Notes: a model not told the origin generated them from the sequence alone. Positions 37,662 to 47,323 are shown, counted from the stretch's first letter. The stretch: 64,000 nucleotides of DNA from Bacillota bacterium (GCA_013178125.1 JABLXJ010000004.1:62001-126000), one strand, 5' to 3'. Translations and numbers: made by a program.

Positions 37662-38621
37662 TTGAGTCTGGAGGTCGAGGTCAGGGAACTTGGGCGGACG
37701 GGGCTTCGTGTATCGCGCCTCTGTTTCGGCACATTGACTGTGGGGCCGCTTCAGGCGGGGCTGGCTGTCGAGGATGGCGCGGCGCTCATGCGCAAGGCCT
37801 TCGACGCCAGGGTAAACTTCTTTGACACGGCGGAGCTCTACGGGACTTATCCATATCTATACTCGATGCTCAGGTGCGTCCCACGCGGCCAGGTCGTCAT
37901 AGCGTCGAAATCTTACGCCTACGCGTATGAGGATATGCGAAAGAGCGTCGAGAGGGCGCTGTCGGAGCTGGATACCGATTATATAGATATCTTTCTCCTG
38001 CACGAGCAGGAGTCGAGGCTCACTCTCAGGGGGCACGCTGATGCGATAAGATATCTCCTGGATGCGAAGGATGAGGGCAAGGTCCGGGCCGTTGGCGTTT
38101 CCACGCACTATGTCGAGGTCGTCAGAGCGGCAGCGGAGATGGAGGAGTTTGACGTCATCCACCCCATTTTTAACAAGGCCGGCCTTGGGATCAGGGGTGG
38201 GACGCTCAGCGAGATGGAGGAGGCGATTCGCACGGCCTCGCTCAGGGGGAAGGGTATATACTCTATGAAGGCCCTGGGAGGTGGACACCTGATCTCGAAT
38301 GCGCCCGGCGCGTTGCGCTATGTGCTGGAGAAACCATATATACATTCCGTGGCCGTCGGGATGAAAACACCCCTCGAACTCGAGATAAACCTCTCGATCT
38401 TCTCAGGGCGTGACGTCCCGGCGGGGATGCTGGAACGGGCGCGGCAGCATAAGGCCCTGCTTATCGAGTCGTGGTGTGCCGGTTGTGGTGAGTGCGTCAA
38501 GCGATGCGGGCAGGGGGCTCTCTCCATCAAGGATAACAGGGCGAGCGTGGATGAGACAAAGTGCATCCTGTGCGGGTATTGCAGTTCTGTCTGCCCGGAG
38601 TTCTGCATAAAGGTTATCTGA
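37662..38621 (+). CDS. aldo/keto reductase with C-terminal 4Fe-4S ferredoxin domain
   Basis: Residues 1-260 form an aldo/keto reductase barrel (ELGRTGLRVSRLCFGTLTVG; DTAELYG with the catalytic Tyr; ASKS with Lys; LLHEQE with His). The last 50 residues hold two cluster motifs, CAGCGECVKRC and CILCGYCSSVC. Such fusions are common in anaerobes and are thought to couple electron transfer to ferredoxin, but the substrate is unknown. TTG 37662 is favoured by AGCGAGG 8 nt upstream. The gene interrupts the ireB-ruvX pair. Confidence 0.88.
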   Translation: MSLEVEVRELGRTGLRVSRLCFGTLTVGPLQAGLAVEDGAALMRKAFDARVNFFDTAELYGTYPYLYSMLRCVPRGQVVIASKSYAYAYEDMRKSVERALSELDTDYIDIFLLHEQESRLTLRGHADAIRYLLDAKDEGKVRAVGVSTHYVEVVRAAAEMEEFDVIHPIFNKAGLGIRGGTLSEMEEAIRTASLRGKGIYSMKALGGGHLISNAPGALRYVLEKPYIHSVAVGMKTPLELEINLSIFSGRDVPAGMLERARQHKALLIESWCAGCGECVKRCGQGALSIKDNRASVDETKCILCGYCSSVCPEFCIKVI

Positions 38622-38657
38622 GGGTTAATGTCAGCTTTTGAAGGTGACGCGCGCAAT

Positions 38658-39089
38658 ATGCGGATGCTCGGACTCGATGTGGGCTCAAAAACCATTGGTG
38701 TTGCGCTCTCAGACCCCATGGGAATTACGGCGCAGGCTTTCACCGTGATCAGGCGGGCAACACCGGAGAAGGATTTTGATGCGATCCGGAACATTGTGCG
38801 CGCTTATGATGTGGGGCGAATCGTAGTCGGGCTGCCTTTGAATATGAATGGCAGCGTCGGGCCTGCGGCCCAGGCTGTGGAGGAGTTTTGCAGGGCGCTC
38901 AGGGGCAAGGTTGAAATCCCGGTTGTGACCTGGGATGAGCGGCTCTCCACGGTTATGGCGGAGCGTGCCATGCTGGAGGCGGATGTGAGCCGGAAAAAGC
39001 GCAGGCGCGTGATAGACAAGGCCGCGGCCGCCTTGATCTTGCAGGGTTATCTTGATCACCATCTGAATGATCACCACCCGGGTGAATGA
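38658..39089 (+). CDS. ruvX: putative pre-16S rRNA nuclease / Holliday junction resolvase RuvX (YqgF)
   Basis: RNase H-fold protein that processes the 16S rRNA 5' end in E. coli. Motifs MLGLDVGSKTIGVALSD, VVGLPLNMNGSVGP, WDERLSTVMAE and the terminal DKAAAALILQGYLD are all present. ATG 38658 has AAGGTGA 8 nt upstream and begins the fold; ATG 38628 with GAGGG is possible and would add ten residues. Conserved place between ireB and the DUF1292 gene. Confidence 0.92.
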   Translation: MRMLGLDVGSKTIGVALSDPMGITAQAFTVIRRATPEKDFDAIRNIVRAYDVGRIVVGLPLNMNGSVGPAAQAVEEFCRALRGKVEIPVVTWDERLSTVMAERAMLEADVSRKKRRRVIDKAAAALILQGYLDHHLNDHHPGE

Positions 39090-39189
39090 TGCGTTGGTGA
39101 ATGGATGCATTAATAAACAGGCGCGTGGAGAAGATACCGGTGGAGAAGGCCCCGCGTGAGGGATTTTAAAGAAGAATGAGGTGAAAGAA

Positions 39190-39546
39190 ATGCCGGTAGA
39201 GGATGATATCGTAACGCTGGTTTATGACGATGGAGAGGAAGAGGACTTTTCCGTAGTTGATGTCGTCGAGGTGAACGGGAACCGGTACGCCATTTTGATC
39301 CCTGAGAATGTCGATGCTGAGGCCGATACTGATGAGGAGGAGTATGAGGAGTATGTATTCAGGGTTGAGGAAGGCGAGGACGGGGAGGAGATCCTCGTCG
39401 ACATCGATGATGACGAGTACGAGCAGGTGATGGAAGCCCTCGACGAGCTTTACGAGGATGAGGATGAGGATGAAGAGGGCGATGACGATTATGATGATGA
39501 TGAAGATGAGGATGAAGACGACTACGAGGACGAAGACGAACGCTAG
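39190..39546 (+). CDS. DUF1292 protein (YrzB family) with long acidic tail
   Basis: The N-terminal 80 residues match DUF1292 (DIVTLVYDDGEEEDFSVVDVV, YAILIP, YVFRVEEGEDGEEILVDIDDDEY). The last 35 are nearly all Asp, Glu and Tyr and come from GATGAGGAT-type repeats, longer than usual for the family. ATG 39190 has GAGGTGA upstream. Function unknown; fixed partner of ireB and ruvX across Bacillota. mltG starts 7 nt after the stop. Confidence 0.9.
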   Translation: MPVEDDIVTLVYDDGEEEDFSVVDVVEVNGNRYAILIPENVDAEADTDEEEYEEYVFRVEEGEDGEEILVDIDDDEYEQVMEALDELYEDEDEDEEGDDDYDDDEDEDEDDYEDEDER

Positions 39547-39553
39547 GACGCTT

Positions 39554-40603
39554 GTGTTCGACGAGCAAGTCCTCAGAATCGCTCTCAGGCAGGCCGGGAT
39601 GCTGGCCTGCCTGGTGTTGCTTTTTACGGGGCTTTCGATCCTGGCAAAGCTGTCGCCAGTGACCCTTCCATCGAAGGCGTCCGAGGTTCTTGTGTGCGTG
39701 TCGCCTGGGATGACATCAGCAGACATAGCCGAATCCCTAGCTGACCGCGGACTCATCAAGAGCGAGTTTCTATTCACGGCTCTCAGCCGGATCGCCGGCC
39801 TCGACCAGAGACTGAAGGCCGGGTACTACAGGCTCACCTCCAGCATGAGCGCCTTGCATATCCTACGCGAGCTCAGGGACGGTCGCGTCGTTACCGTGAC
39901 GTTCACCGTGCCCGAAGGGGCCAGCAACGCCGAGATCGCTAGGATATTGGAGTCGAAAGGCCTGGTGGCTGATGCGGCCCGGTTCGAGCAGGCAGCCCGT
40001 GATAAGCAGGGTTTCCTGTTCCCCGCCACCTACAGGGCGTTCTATGGGGCGCCGGAAGAAGACATAATAAAACTTATGTTAACTAAGTTCGAGAGCGTCG
40101 TGTTGCCCCGGTACGAGGAGGCGAGGAGGAAGGGGGAGACCCGCTCGATTAAAGACATCATCACGCTGGCCTCGCTCGTTGAGAAGGAAGCCAGGGTCGG
40201 CCGTGAACGTCCCTTGATCGCCGGGGTTTTGATGAACAGGTTGAGGACCGGCATGCCGCTTCAATCATGCGCTACTGTGGAATATGCCCTGAGCGAGGGG
40301 AAAGGCCAGTGGAAAAGCCGGTTGACCGTGGACGACTTGAGAATAGCATCTCCCTACAATACTTACCTGCACAGGGGATTGCCCCCCGGCCCCATAGCCA
40401 ATCCCGGCCTGGATTCAATAGAGGCTGCGCTGAATCCCGCCCGCGTAGACTACTTCTTCTTTGTGGCGAACGGGGACGGCACTCACACCTTCTCGAGAAC
40501 CTACCGTGAACACCTTCTTGCAGCCCGCAGGGCTAATTCTATTTCAGGCCACAGCCGGATACAACCGCCCGAATCAGGTAAAACTAAGCGTAACGTTCGC
40601 TAG
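39554..40603 (+). CDS. mltG: endolytic murein transglycosylase MltG
   Basis: Cuts nascent glycan strands at the membrane and so sets their length. One N-terminal helix (about 15-33), a LysM-like segment, then the YceG core with TLASLVEKEARVGRERPLIAGVLMNRL containing the catalytic Glu, and SPYNTYLHRGLPPGPIANPG. GTG 39554 follows AGGA; the frame is open upstream through the acidic-tail DNA of DUF1292, which in this frame reads as a Met/Lys/Arg string and is not coding. Confidence 0.92.
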   Translation: MFDEQVLRIALRQAGMLACLVLLFTGLSILAKLSPVTLPSKASEVLVCVSPGMTSADIAESLADRGLIKSEFLFTALSRIAGLDQRLKAGYYRLTSSMSALHILRELRDGRVVTVTFTVPEGASNAEIARILESKGLVADAARFEQAARDKQGFLFPATYRAFYGAPEEDIIKLMLTKFESVVLPRYEEARRKGETRSIKDIITLASLVEKEARVGRERPLIAGVLMNRLRTGMPLQSCATVEYALSEGKGQWKSRLTVDDLRIASPYNTYLHRGLPPGPIANPGLDSIEAALNPARVDYFFFVANGDGTHTFSRTYREHLLAARRANSISGHSRIQPPESGKTKRNVR

Positions 40604-40670
40604 CGATAGCGGCATATGGCGGTATATGCCATAATCCTTGATCCCATAATGCCTGAGAGGGACGTTTCGC

Positions 40671-42371
40671 GTGTTACCACAACCGGGAAGGCTTGCGGCT
40701 GTTATAGCGGTTCTTTTCCTTATTTTTCTCTGCCTATGTTTTCAACTTGTGAAGATTCAGATCATCGACAGCCTTAGATTCCTGCAGCTCGCCCTGAGCC
40801 AGCGCAGCGAGGCGCTGAGCATCGGCCCCCCGCGGGGGATGATCCTCGATAGAAACGGGCAGCCCCTCACCGAGGGCACGCGCGAGAGGACTATAGTCAT
40901 ATTCCCGCGTCTTGCCCGGCCATGGCTCGCCGGTCACGCCGGGCAAACCCCGGGGCAAACCCCAGGACAGGACCGCCTCCAGCATCTCACTAAACTCATC
41001 GAGGCCCGGCCGGCCTCCCTCACGCCCTTTGTCGCTGAAACCGGTGTATCCATGGAGACTCAACAGGAAGTCAACCAGCTCAACGAGCCCGGGGTAGTCT
41101 GCGTCGAGCTCCCGCTGAGATATGACCGCAATGGTCTCGCCTGTCATCTGCTGGGCTATACCAGCCTCCGGAATAATAGGGGCGTCTCTGGCGTTGAGAG
41201 GATGCTGGACAGATACCTCGTGGCCCGCCAGCCCAGCGCGAGTCTTGTTGCCCTTGTGGATGCAAACCGGCGGCTCATACCCGGCCTGGGGTACCGGATC
41301 GTGGGGAACAGGTCGAGGCCCTCTGTCGTCCTTACGATTGATAAGCGGATCCAGAGGATTGTGGACCAGGCGATGGACCGGATGGTCCCAAGGGGGGCGT
41401 GTGTCGTGATGCGAAGCGATACCGGTGAGGTGCTCGCGATGTCCAGCCGCCCCGGATTCGATCCGAATGATGTTGCATCCTATCTCGGGAGGCCGGGTTC
41501 GCCCCTCCTCAACAGGGCCATAGCCTCTTACCCGGTCGGGTCCGTGTTCAAGGTGGTGGTAGCAGCCGCGGCCCTGGAGGAGGGCGTCACAGCCGAGAAG
41601 GAAGTCTTCATGGATCCGGGCTACATCATGGTCGACTCCAATAAATTCCGGTGCTATAAATTTGATGAAGGCGGCCACGGCCAGCTGGATTTCGAGAAGG
41701 CATTCGCCGAATCATGCAACGTTGTGTTTATTGAGGTGGGAGAGAGGCTCGGCGGAGGGAAGCTGATAGATTACGCAGAGCGATTTGGCTTCGCCAGGCC
41801 GACAGGCATCGGGCTTGCCGAGGAAACCCCGGGGAGGCTTCCCAGCGGCTGGAACATGTCGGCCGGCGATATAGCAAATATGTCCATAGGCCAGGGGGAG
41901 ATGCTGGCCAGCCCCCTCCAGGTGACCGCAATGGTTGCATCCATAGCAAATGGGGGAGTGATGGTGCGGCCGCGAGTCCTGCGGGAGATCCGCGACTCAG
42001 GGGGCAAGATCATCAGGCGCTTCGAGGCTGATCCAGCGAGCCCGGGGCGCCGGGTCATCTCGGCGGCTACCGCGGAGAGGGTGGCCAGGTTGATGCGGGA
42101 GACCGTTGCATCGGGCACGGGCCGGAATGCTCAGGTGGAAGGGTGGGAGGTCGCGGGCAAGACGGGCTCGCCTGAAACGGGCAGGCTGGGCGCCGATGGT
42201 GAGAGCATATCTCATGCCTGGTTTGCGGGCTACGCCAGGGGTCATGTTAGCGGGTATGGTGATGTCAGCCTCGCCTGCACAGTTTTCGTGGAGGAGGGCG
42301 GCTCCGGGGGGGATGTGGCGGCCCGGGTCTTCCACGACATAATGAAGGGCATCGGGGATGGCAATGAATAG
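40671..42371 (+). CDS. class B penicillin-binding protein (transpeptidase)
   Basis: D,D-transpeptidase with an N-terminal membrane helix (about 8-27), a PBP dimer domain and a transpeptidase domain. SxxK is in YPVGSVFKVV (Ser about 290), SxN is ESCN and KTG is in VAGKTGSPETG. No PASTA domain, so it resembles the PbpA/SpoVD-like short group; whether it serves elongation, division or spore cortex is not clear. Position just upstream of sigK leaves a sporulation role open. A short low-complexity insertion (GHAGQTPGQTPGQD) lies near residue 90. Start GTG 40671 with GAGAGGG upstream. Confidence 0.88.
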   Translation: MLPQPGRLAAVIAVLFLIFLCLCFQLVKIQIIDSLRFLQLALSQRSEALSIGPPRGMILDRNGQPLTEGTRERTIVIFPRLARPWLAGHAGQTPGQTPGQDRLQHLTKLIEARPASLTPFVAETGVSMETQQEVNQLNEPGVVCVELPLRYDRNGLACHLLGYTSLRNNRGVSGVERMLDRYLVARQPSASLVALVDANRRLIPGLGYRIVGNRSRPSVVLTIDKRIQRIVDQAMDRMVPRGACVVMRSDTGEVLAMSSRPGFDPNDVASYLGRPGSPLLNRAIASYPVGSVFKVVVAAAALEEGVTAEKEVFMDPGYIMVDSNKFRCYKFDEGGHGQLDFEKAFAESCNVVFIEVGERLGGGKLIDYAERFGFARPTGIGLAEETPGRLPSGWNMSAGDIANMSIGQGEMLASPLQVTAMVASIANGGVMVRPRVLREIRDSGGKIIRRFEADPASPGRRVISAATAERVARLMRETVASGTGRNAQVEGWEVAGKTGSPETGRLGADGESISHAWFAGYARGHVSGYGDVSLACTVFVEEGGSGGDVAARVFHDIMKGIGDGNE

Positions 42372-42440
42372 GACATGCACAATTTCGCCGGATCCCCATA
42401 TTAATGATAATGAGTCCGAAATTACGGGGGTGGGGCCTGC

Positions 42441-43151
42441 ATGTTTCCGGTATTGCTCACCACCTTCATTTTCCCCCTGTTCCGCGGCATCAGCCTCCTG
42501 ACTTCCTATATCACGAATAGCAACATCTTCCCGGAACCCCTCTCGGAAGAGGAGGAGGCCGAGCTTCTGGTGCGGAAAGATGCCGGGGATGAGGTGGCGA
42601 GAAATGTGCTTGTGGAGCGGAACCTGAGGCTTGTCGCTCATATCGTCAAGAAGTTCGACGGAACCGGTGAAGACACGGACGATTTGATCTCCATAGGAAC
42701 CATCGGGCTCATAAAAGCGATCAACACTTTCAACAAGGGGAAGAAGACCCGCCTTGCAACATACGCGGCCCGGTGCATTGAAAACGAGATACTCATGCAC
42801 CTGCGTGCAATGAAGAAGAGCAAGGGGGAGATGCTGCTTTATGATCCCATAGGTGCCGATAAGGAGGGGAATGAGATCACCCTCATCGATGTCCTGGGGA
42901 CCGAGGCGGATGAGGTTGCAGCCATGGTTGAGGGCGTCATGGAGGAGATGAAGCTGCAGGAGAAGATCCAGAACCTCAGCCGGCGCGAGAAACGCGTGAT
43001 AGAGCTCCGCTACGGTTTGACGGATGGCAATCGGCGGACTCAAAGGGAGATATCGAAGAAACTAGGGATCTCCCGTTCATATGTATCCAGGATAGAGAAG
43101 AGGGCTCTCAATAAGTTATACAGGGAGCTGGTTGCCGAAGGCTACCAGTGA
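42441..43151 (+). CDS. sigK: RNA polymerase sporulation sigma factor SigK
   Basis: Late mother-cell sigma factor. The first 20 or so residues ([22 protein letters not shown]) are the hydrophobic pro-sequence removed by SpoIVFB. Regions 2 ([46 protein letters not shown]) and 4 ([37 protein letters not shown]) are complete. The gene is continuous at 236 residues, with no skin-type insertion. Its processing depends on SpoIVB, also encoded in this window. Start ATG 42441 with GGGGTGGGG upstream. Confidence 0.94.
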   Translation: MFPVLLTTFIFPLFRGISLLTSYITNSNIFPEPLSEEEEAELLVRKDAGDEVARNVLVERNLRLVAHIVKKFDGTGEDTDDLISIGTIGLIKAINTFNKGKKTRLATYAARCIENEILMHLRAMKKSKGEMLLYDPIGADKEGNEITLIDVLGTEADEVAAMVEGVMEEMKLQEKIQNLSRREKRVIELRYGLTDGNRRTQREISKKLGISRSYVSRIEKRALNKLYRELVAEGYQ

Positions 43152-43200
43152 ATGTGGTAGCCTTCCAGGCTTCAATGTGAATTGGAAACGCTGGAGGGTT

Positions 43201-43230
43201 TTGTGCAGCGTAGCCATACTATGGTATAAT
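43201..43230 (+). promoter_or_regulatory. weak SigA-type promoter upstream of the YqeG gene
   Basis: TTGTGC, 18-nt spacer, TATAAT (43225-43230); a second TATAAT lies a few bases later. The -35 match is poor. Confidence 0.35.
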
Positions 43231-43235
43231 ACTAT

Positions 43236-43257
43236 AATGCATTATATATAATGCATT
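43236..43257. repeat. perfect 22-bp AT-rich palindrome
   Basis: AATGCATTATA followed directly by its reverse complement TATAATGCATT, without a spacer. It lies just downstream of the predicted promoter and 36 nt before the YqeG start, a place suited to an operator. Confidence 0.7.
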
Positions 43258-43292
43258 GACCTGGCGGGCTCAGGCTACAGGGAGGGCGGCAG

Positions 43293-43838
43293 ATGCTGGA
43301 GATCCTTTGCCCCGACCTCTATGTTGATTCGGTTCCTGATATCGACCTGGACAAGCTCAGGGAGCGAGGAATACGGGGGATAATATTCGACATCGATAAT
43401 ACCATTGCCGAGTGGGGGAGCAACTCCGTGGATCCCAGGACAGAGCAGTGGATAACAAGGGCAAAGGATGCAGGGTTCAAGATGTGCATTCTATCCAATA
43501 ATCTTGTGAAGCGGATCAGGCTCATCTCAGAGGCCCTGGACATCCCCTACGCCCCTGCCGGGATCAAACCCAGAAAGGCTGCGTTTCTTCGCGCCATGAG
43601 GCTCCTCGGCACCCGGGGCGGGGAGACGGCGGTCATAGGCGATCAGCTCTTCACGGATATCCTGGGCGGGAATTTGAGCGGCCTTTTCACCATCCTGGTG
43701 AAACCCCTCTGCCGGAGGGAGTTTATAACCACGCGATTCATGAGGGTGCTGGAGCGCCTGGTGATGCGCCACCTCAAATGCGCGTTTTCTAGATGTTCTC
43801 TTAAACTTACGAGGAGGAATTCTGATGCGACTTTGTGA
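43293..43838 (+). CDS. YqeG family HAD-superfamily phosphatase
   Basis: HAD phosphatase of 181 residues with motif I IIFDIDNTIAEW, motif II CILSNN and motif III VIGDQLFTDILGGN. The YqeG family is widespread in Bacillota, is related to mitochondrial PTPMT-type GEP4 phosphatidylglycerophosphatase, and may act on a phospholipid or nucleotide; the substrate is not settled. The last 20 residues are basic. Its end overlaps the next gene by 14 bp. Start ATG 43293 with GGGAGG upstream. Confidence 0.85.
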   Translation: MLEILCPDLYVDSVPDIDLDKLRERGIRGIIFDIDNTIAEWGSNSVDPRTEQWITRAKDAGFKMCILSNNLVKRIRLISEALDIPYAPAGIKPRKAAFLRAMRLLGTRGGETAVIGDQLFTDILGGNLSGLFTILVKPLCRREFITTRFMRVLERLVMRHLKCAFSRCSLKLTRRNSDATL

Positions 43839-44625
43839 ACTCGTTGCTTACCTGGACGATTACTTGAAGATACGCGAGATAAAGGACACTTGCGTTAATG
43901 GGCTCGAGGTGGATGGAGGTGGGGCGAGGGGCCCTCGACGCGCCGGCGGTGCCGGCGATGGGGATGCGGAGATCCGGAAGGTGGCGCTTGCAGTGGACTG
44001 CAACGTGGAAACCTTCGAGGGGGCCAGGAGGGAAGGTGCCCAGATGATCATAGTGCATCACGGCCTCTTCTGGGATAGACCCCCATCCATGCGTCTTGTT
44101 GGTCCCATGTATGAGCGGGTGAAGCTCCTCCTGGATAGCGGGCTCGCCCTGTACGCCGCTCACCTCCCTCTTGATATGCACCCTCATGTTGGCAACAACG
44201 CCGAGCTGGCAAGGCTCGTCGGGCTCACTGAGGAAGAGGCCTTTGGTGAACATCATGGGGTCCTGATCGGGGTGGCGGGCAAGGTAGCCCCGACGCCCCT
44301 CGAGGATGTCGCGGCGCGCCTCAATGAGAGGCTTGATACGGAGTGTCGCGTCCTGGGGTATGGCCCCTCAGTTGTCAGGACGGTGGCCATCTGCAGCGGG
44401 AGGGCCCCTGAGATGATGGTGGATGTCTATTCGAAGCATATCGACGTATATATAACCGGTGAAACGTCTCATGAATGGTCGGGCTACGCGGAGGATGCGG
44501 GGATGAATGTGATATTCGCCGGGCACTGGGCCACTGAGACGCTTGGGGTTAAGGCTCTCGGAAGGCATATCTCCCAGAAGCTCGGCCTCGAGACTGTCTT
44601 CATCCCTCACCCAACCGGCTTGTAA
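43825..44625 (+). CDS. Nif3-like dinuclear metal-center protein (DUF34, YqfO type)
   Basis: Metal-binding protein of 266 residues; metal ligands lie in MIIVHHGLFW and AAHLPLDMHPHVGNN near the front and in GHWATETLGVKAL near the end. The family has been linked to GTP cyclohydrolase I type 2 in name only; the function is unsettled. Residues 30-47 are a Gly/Ala/Arg-rich insertion, not conserved. Start ATG 43825 overlaps the YqeG gene and has GAGGAGG upstream. Confidence 0.87.
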   Translation: MRLCELVAYLDDYLKIREIKDTCVNGLEVDGGGARGPRRAGGAGDGDAEIRKVALAVDCNVETFEGARREGAQMIIVHHGLFWDRPPSMRLVGPMYERVKLLLDSGLALYAAHLPLDMHPHVGNNAELARLVGLTEEEAFGEHHGVLIGVAGKVAPTPLEDVAARLNERLDTECRVLGYGPSVVRTVAICSGRAPEMMVDVYSKHIDVYITGETSHEWSGYAEDAGMNVIFAGHWATETLGVKALGRHISQKLGLETVFIPHPTGL

Positions 44626-44719
44626 GCGACCGGTCTTTAGTAACTCACCCGGCCCCCTGCATGATGTGATGAGCAAGGAAGAAAGGCCACGGACAGCTGT
44701 AGGAGTGAGGCATTCAGAA

Positions 44720-47206
44720 ATGGGTCAGGAGGGAATTTTCCGGGAGCCATGCCCATGCCCATGCCATGAGCGTGAGCCACGCCCAGAGCAGCCATGCCCA
44801 GGGCCGCGCTACGCCAGCATCATGGTGGATCTGGCCGTTGACAGGGTCAACAGGCCGTTTCATTACGCCATACCTCATAGGCTTGCCGGGAGGATAGATA
44901 TCGGGACTCGCGTTGTCGTGCCCTTTGGGAACCGGGTGGTTGAAGGCTACGTTATAGATCTTGTGGAGCGGCCGTTCTCGGATGAGGTGAAGGAGATAGC
45001 CGATGTAGCGGATGATCTATGCTTCCTGGATAAGGGGATGCTCGACCTCGCCCGGTGGATGCAGGATTATTATCTCTGTCACGTCGTCGAGGCCCTCCGG
45101 TGCATGCTACCCGGCGGGGTCAGGACCCACCGGGTGCGGCCGAAGTTTCAGCAGGTTGTCGAGCTTGCCCCTGCGCTGGCCTCTGCATCCCATGCCGAGG
45201 TTGCGGCCTCGCTGGCGTCGCTTGAGAAAATAGCTCCGTCCCAGGCCCGCGCCCTGGAGCTCCTGGTGCCAGGGAATTGCGTGCCAAAAGCCGAGCTCCT
45301 GAGACGAGGAGTGAGCGCGGCCTCAATAAAGGCTCTCGAGCGAAAGGGCCTGGTCATCGTGGGGAGCCTCGAAATGCGGAGGGCCCCTGTCGACCGTGGG
45401 GCATACGGCGCTTCGAGGCCTCTTGAGGCGACGCCCGATCAGGAGGCCGCATTGAAGATCATACTCGCCCAGATTTCGGCACCATCGGCGCCGCGATCGC
45501 GCGAGGGCGAGCAGCATCATCGCGGCGATCATCGCTGCGGTGATCGCGAACCCAGGCCCGTGCTCCTGCATGGCGTCACGGGGAGCGGCAAGACCGAGGT
45601 ATACCTCCAGGCTATAGCGCATGTGCGCGAGCTGGGGAGGTCTGCGATAGTCCTTGTCCCAGAGATATCCTTGACGCCCCAGATGGTCGAGAGGTTCTGC
45701 GGCAGGTTCGGAGATGAGGTCGCGGTTCTCCACAGCCGGCTATCCATGGGGGAGAGATTTGATGAATGGCGGAGGATACGGCGGGGCGAGGCGCGCATCG
45801 TTATAGGGGCTCGTTCGGCCATCTTCGCCCCGGCCCGGGAGCTGGGGTTGATCATCATAGACGAAGAGCACGAAGCCTCCTATAAACAAGAGGAGGCGCC
45901 GCGTTATGATGCACGCGAGGTGGCTCGTGTGCGCGCGAGGGCCGAATCCGCTGTGCTGGTCCTGGGCAGTGCTACTCCATCAGTGGAGGCGTACCATCGC
46001 GCCATGACGGGTGAATATGCCTACGCGCGGCTTGCAAGCAGGATCAGCGGGAGGCCCCTGCCGGCCGTGCATGTGGTTGATCTGCGCGAGGAGTTGAAGG
46101 CCGGAAACAGGACGATATTCAGCAGGAGGCTCCGGGAGGCTATCGCCAGCCGCCTCCTCCTGCGCGAGCAGGTGATCCTCTTCCTGAATAGAAGGGGTCA
46201 CTCCACCTTTGTGCTCTGCAGGGAGTGCGGTCACGTCCTGAAGTGCCCTCACTGCGATGTATCGCTCACCTACCACGCTGAGGATGCGAAGATGCTGTGC
46301 CATTACTGCGACTGGGAGGAGAGGGTGCCCGATGTCTGTCCCAGGTGCGGCAGCATATATATTAAGTACTTCGGCATTGGCACGGAAAGGGTGGAGAGGG
46401 AGGTCAGGTCATCCTTTCCGGGGGCGAGGGTGTTGAGGATGGATGTGGATACAACAAGGCGCAAGGGGTCCCACCGGAGGATGCTGGACGCATTCAGGAA
46501 GGGAGACTACGATATCCTTGTGGGGACCCAGATGATCGCGAAGGGCCTGGATTTCCCCGGGGTCACGCTCGTGGGCGTTGTTACAGCGGATACATCCCTC
46601 AACTTACCCGATTTCAGGGCGGGCGAGCGAACCTTCCAGCTGATGGAGCAGGTGGCAGGGCGCGCAGGCCGGGGATCCGTGCCCGGCGAGGTCATCATAC
46701 AAACGTATTCCCCTGATCACTATTCGATCCGGTTCGCCGCCTCCCACGATTATGAGGGGTTTTACCATGAAGAAATAAAGACCCGCGAGGAGCTGGCCTA
46801 TCCACCCTTCGCGCACCTCATCGCCATCACGGTGAGCTCCCCCGCCGAACCTGTTGCCGCAGAGGTTGCGCAGAGGCTCGCGGACGCCCTGAGGGGGCGT
46901 TTGGAGGGCGAGGCGGCCCCGGCGGTCTCCGCAACACCGCCGCCCGGGGCTGGGGAGGAGGGCGTGCCCGGGATATTCGAGGTGCTCGGCCCGGCCCCGT
47001 GCCCCCTCGCCCGCATCGGGGGGAACTACAGGTGGCAAGTTGCCTTGAAGTGCTCGGAGATATCCGCGGCGAACCCCATTGTGAAGGGTGCCGTCGTCTC
47101 TGTGTTGAAGGGCAGGACGGCCGGCGGCGCAGGCGCCGCCGGTGGCGGCAGCGATAGCGGCCCGTTTGCGGTCAGCGTCAATGTTGATCCTTCGAGCATG
47201 CTTTAA
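44720..47206 (+). CDS. priA: primosomal helicase PriA
   Basis: Restarts collapsed replication forks. N-terminal DNA-binding domain (VDRVNRPFHYAIP, VVVPFGNRVVEGYV), Walker A HGVTGSGKTEVYLQ, Walker B IIDEEHE, then the paired zinc fingers CRECGHVLKCPHC and CHYCDWEERVPDVCPRCG and helicase motifs VGTQMIAKGLDFPGVTLVGV. A His/Arg/Asp-rich repeat insertion of about 25 residues lies just before Walker A, and a Gly/Ala tract near the end. ATG 44720 is chosen because AGGAGTGAGG lies 9 nt upstream; the frame is open to 44543. Confidence 0.93.
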   Translation: MGQEGIFREPCPCPCHEREPRPEQPCPGPRYASIMVDLAVDRVNRPFHYAIPHRLAGRIDIGTRVVVPFGNRVVEGYVIDLVERPFSDEVKEIADVADDLCFLDKGMLDLARWMQDYYLCHVVEALRCMLPGGVRTHRVRPKFQQVVELAPALASASHAEVAASLASLEKIAPSQARALELLVPGNCVPKAELLRRGVSAASIKALERKGLVIVGSLEMRRAPVDRGAYGASRPLEATPDQEAALKIILAQISAPSAPRSREGEQHHRGDHRCGDREPRPVLLHGVTGSGKTEVYLQAIAHVRELGRSAIVLVPEISLTPQMVERFCGRFGDEVAVLHSRLSMGERFDEWRRIRRGEARIVIGARSAIFAPARELGLIIIDEEHEASYKQEEAPRYDAREVARVRARAESAVLVLGSATPSVEAYHRAMTGEYAYARLASRISGRPLPAVHVVDLREELKAGNRTIFSRRLREAIASRLLLREQVILFLNRRGHSTFVLCRECGHVLKCPHCDVSLTYHAEDAKMLCHYCDWEERVPDVCPRCGSIYIKYFGIGTERVEREVRSSFPGARVLRMDVDTTRRKGSHRRMLDAFRKGDYDILVGTQMIAKGLDFPGVTLVGVVTADTSLNLPDFRAGERTFQLMEQVAGRAGRGSVPGEVIIQTYSPDHYSIRFAASHDYEGFYHEEIKTREELAYPPFAHLIAITVSSPAEPVAAEVAQRLADALRGRLEGEAAPAVSATPPPGAGEEGVPGIFEVLGPAPCPLARIGGNYRWQVALKCSEISAANPIVKGAVVSVLKGRTAGGAGAAGGGSDSGPFAVSVNVDPSSML

Positions 47207-47317
47207 TGCGGGCGTTTCATGTGCGGCGGCTGCATGTGGCTGGCGGTTTGACGAATCCGATTTCTCGCAGGTGTTTCACGCGATCATTGGGCAATTATAA
47301 TATTGGGGGAAGTATGC

Positions 47318-47323
47318 TATAAT
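47318..47323 (+). promoter_or_regulatory. -10 element upstream of def
   Basis: TATAAT with a poor -35 (TTATAA at 17 nt). Between it and def are imperfect repeats of ATGTGGC and CATATATAGCTG. Confidence 0.3.

Noticed and set aside
39458-39553. Met/Lys/Arg-rich extension of mltG
   Set aside because: It is the acidic-tail DNA of the DUF1292 gene read in another frame; MltG starts at GTG 39554.
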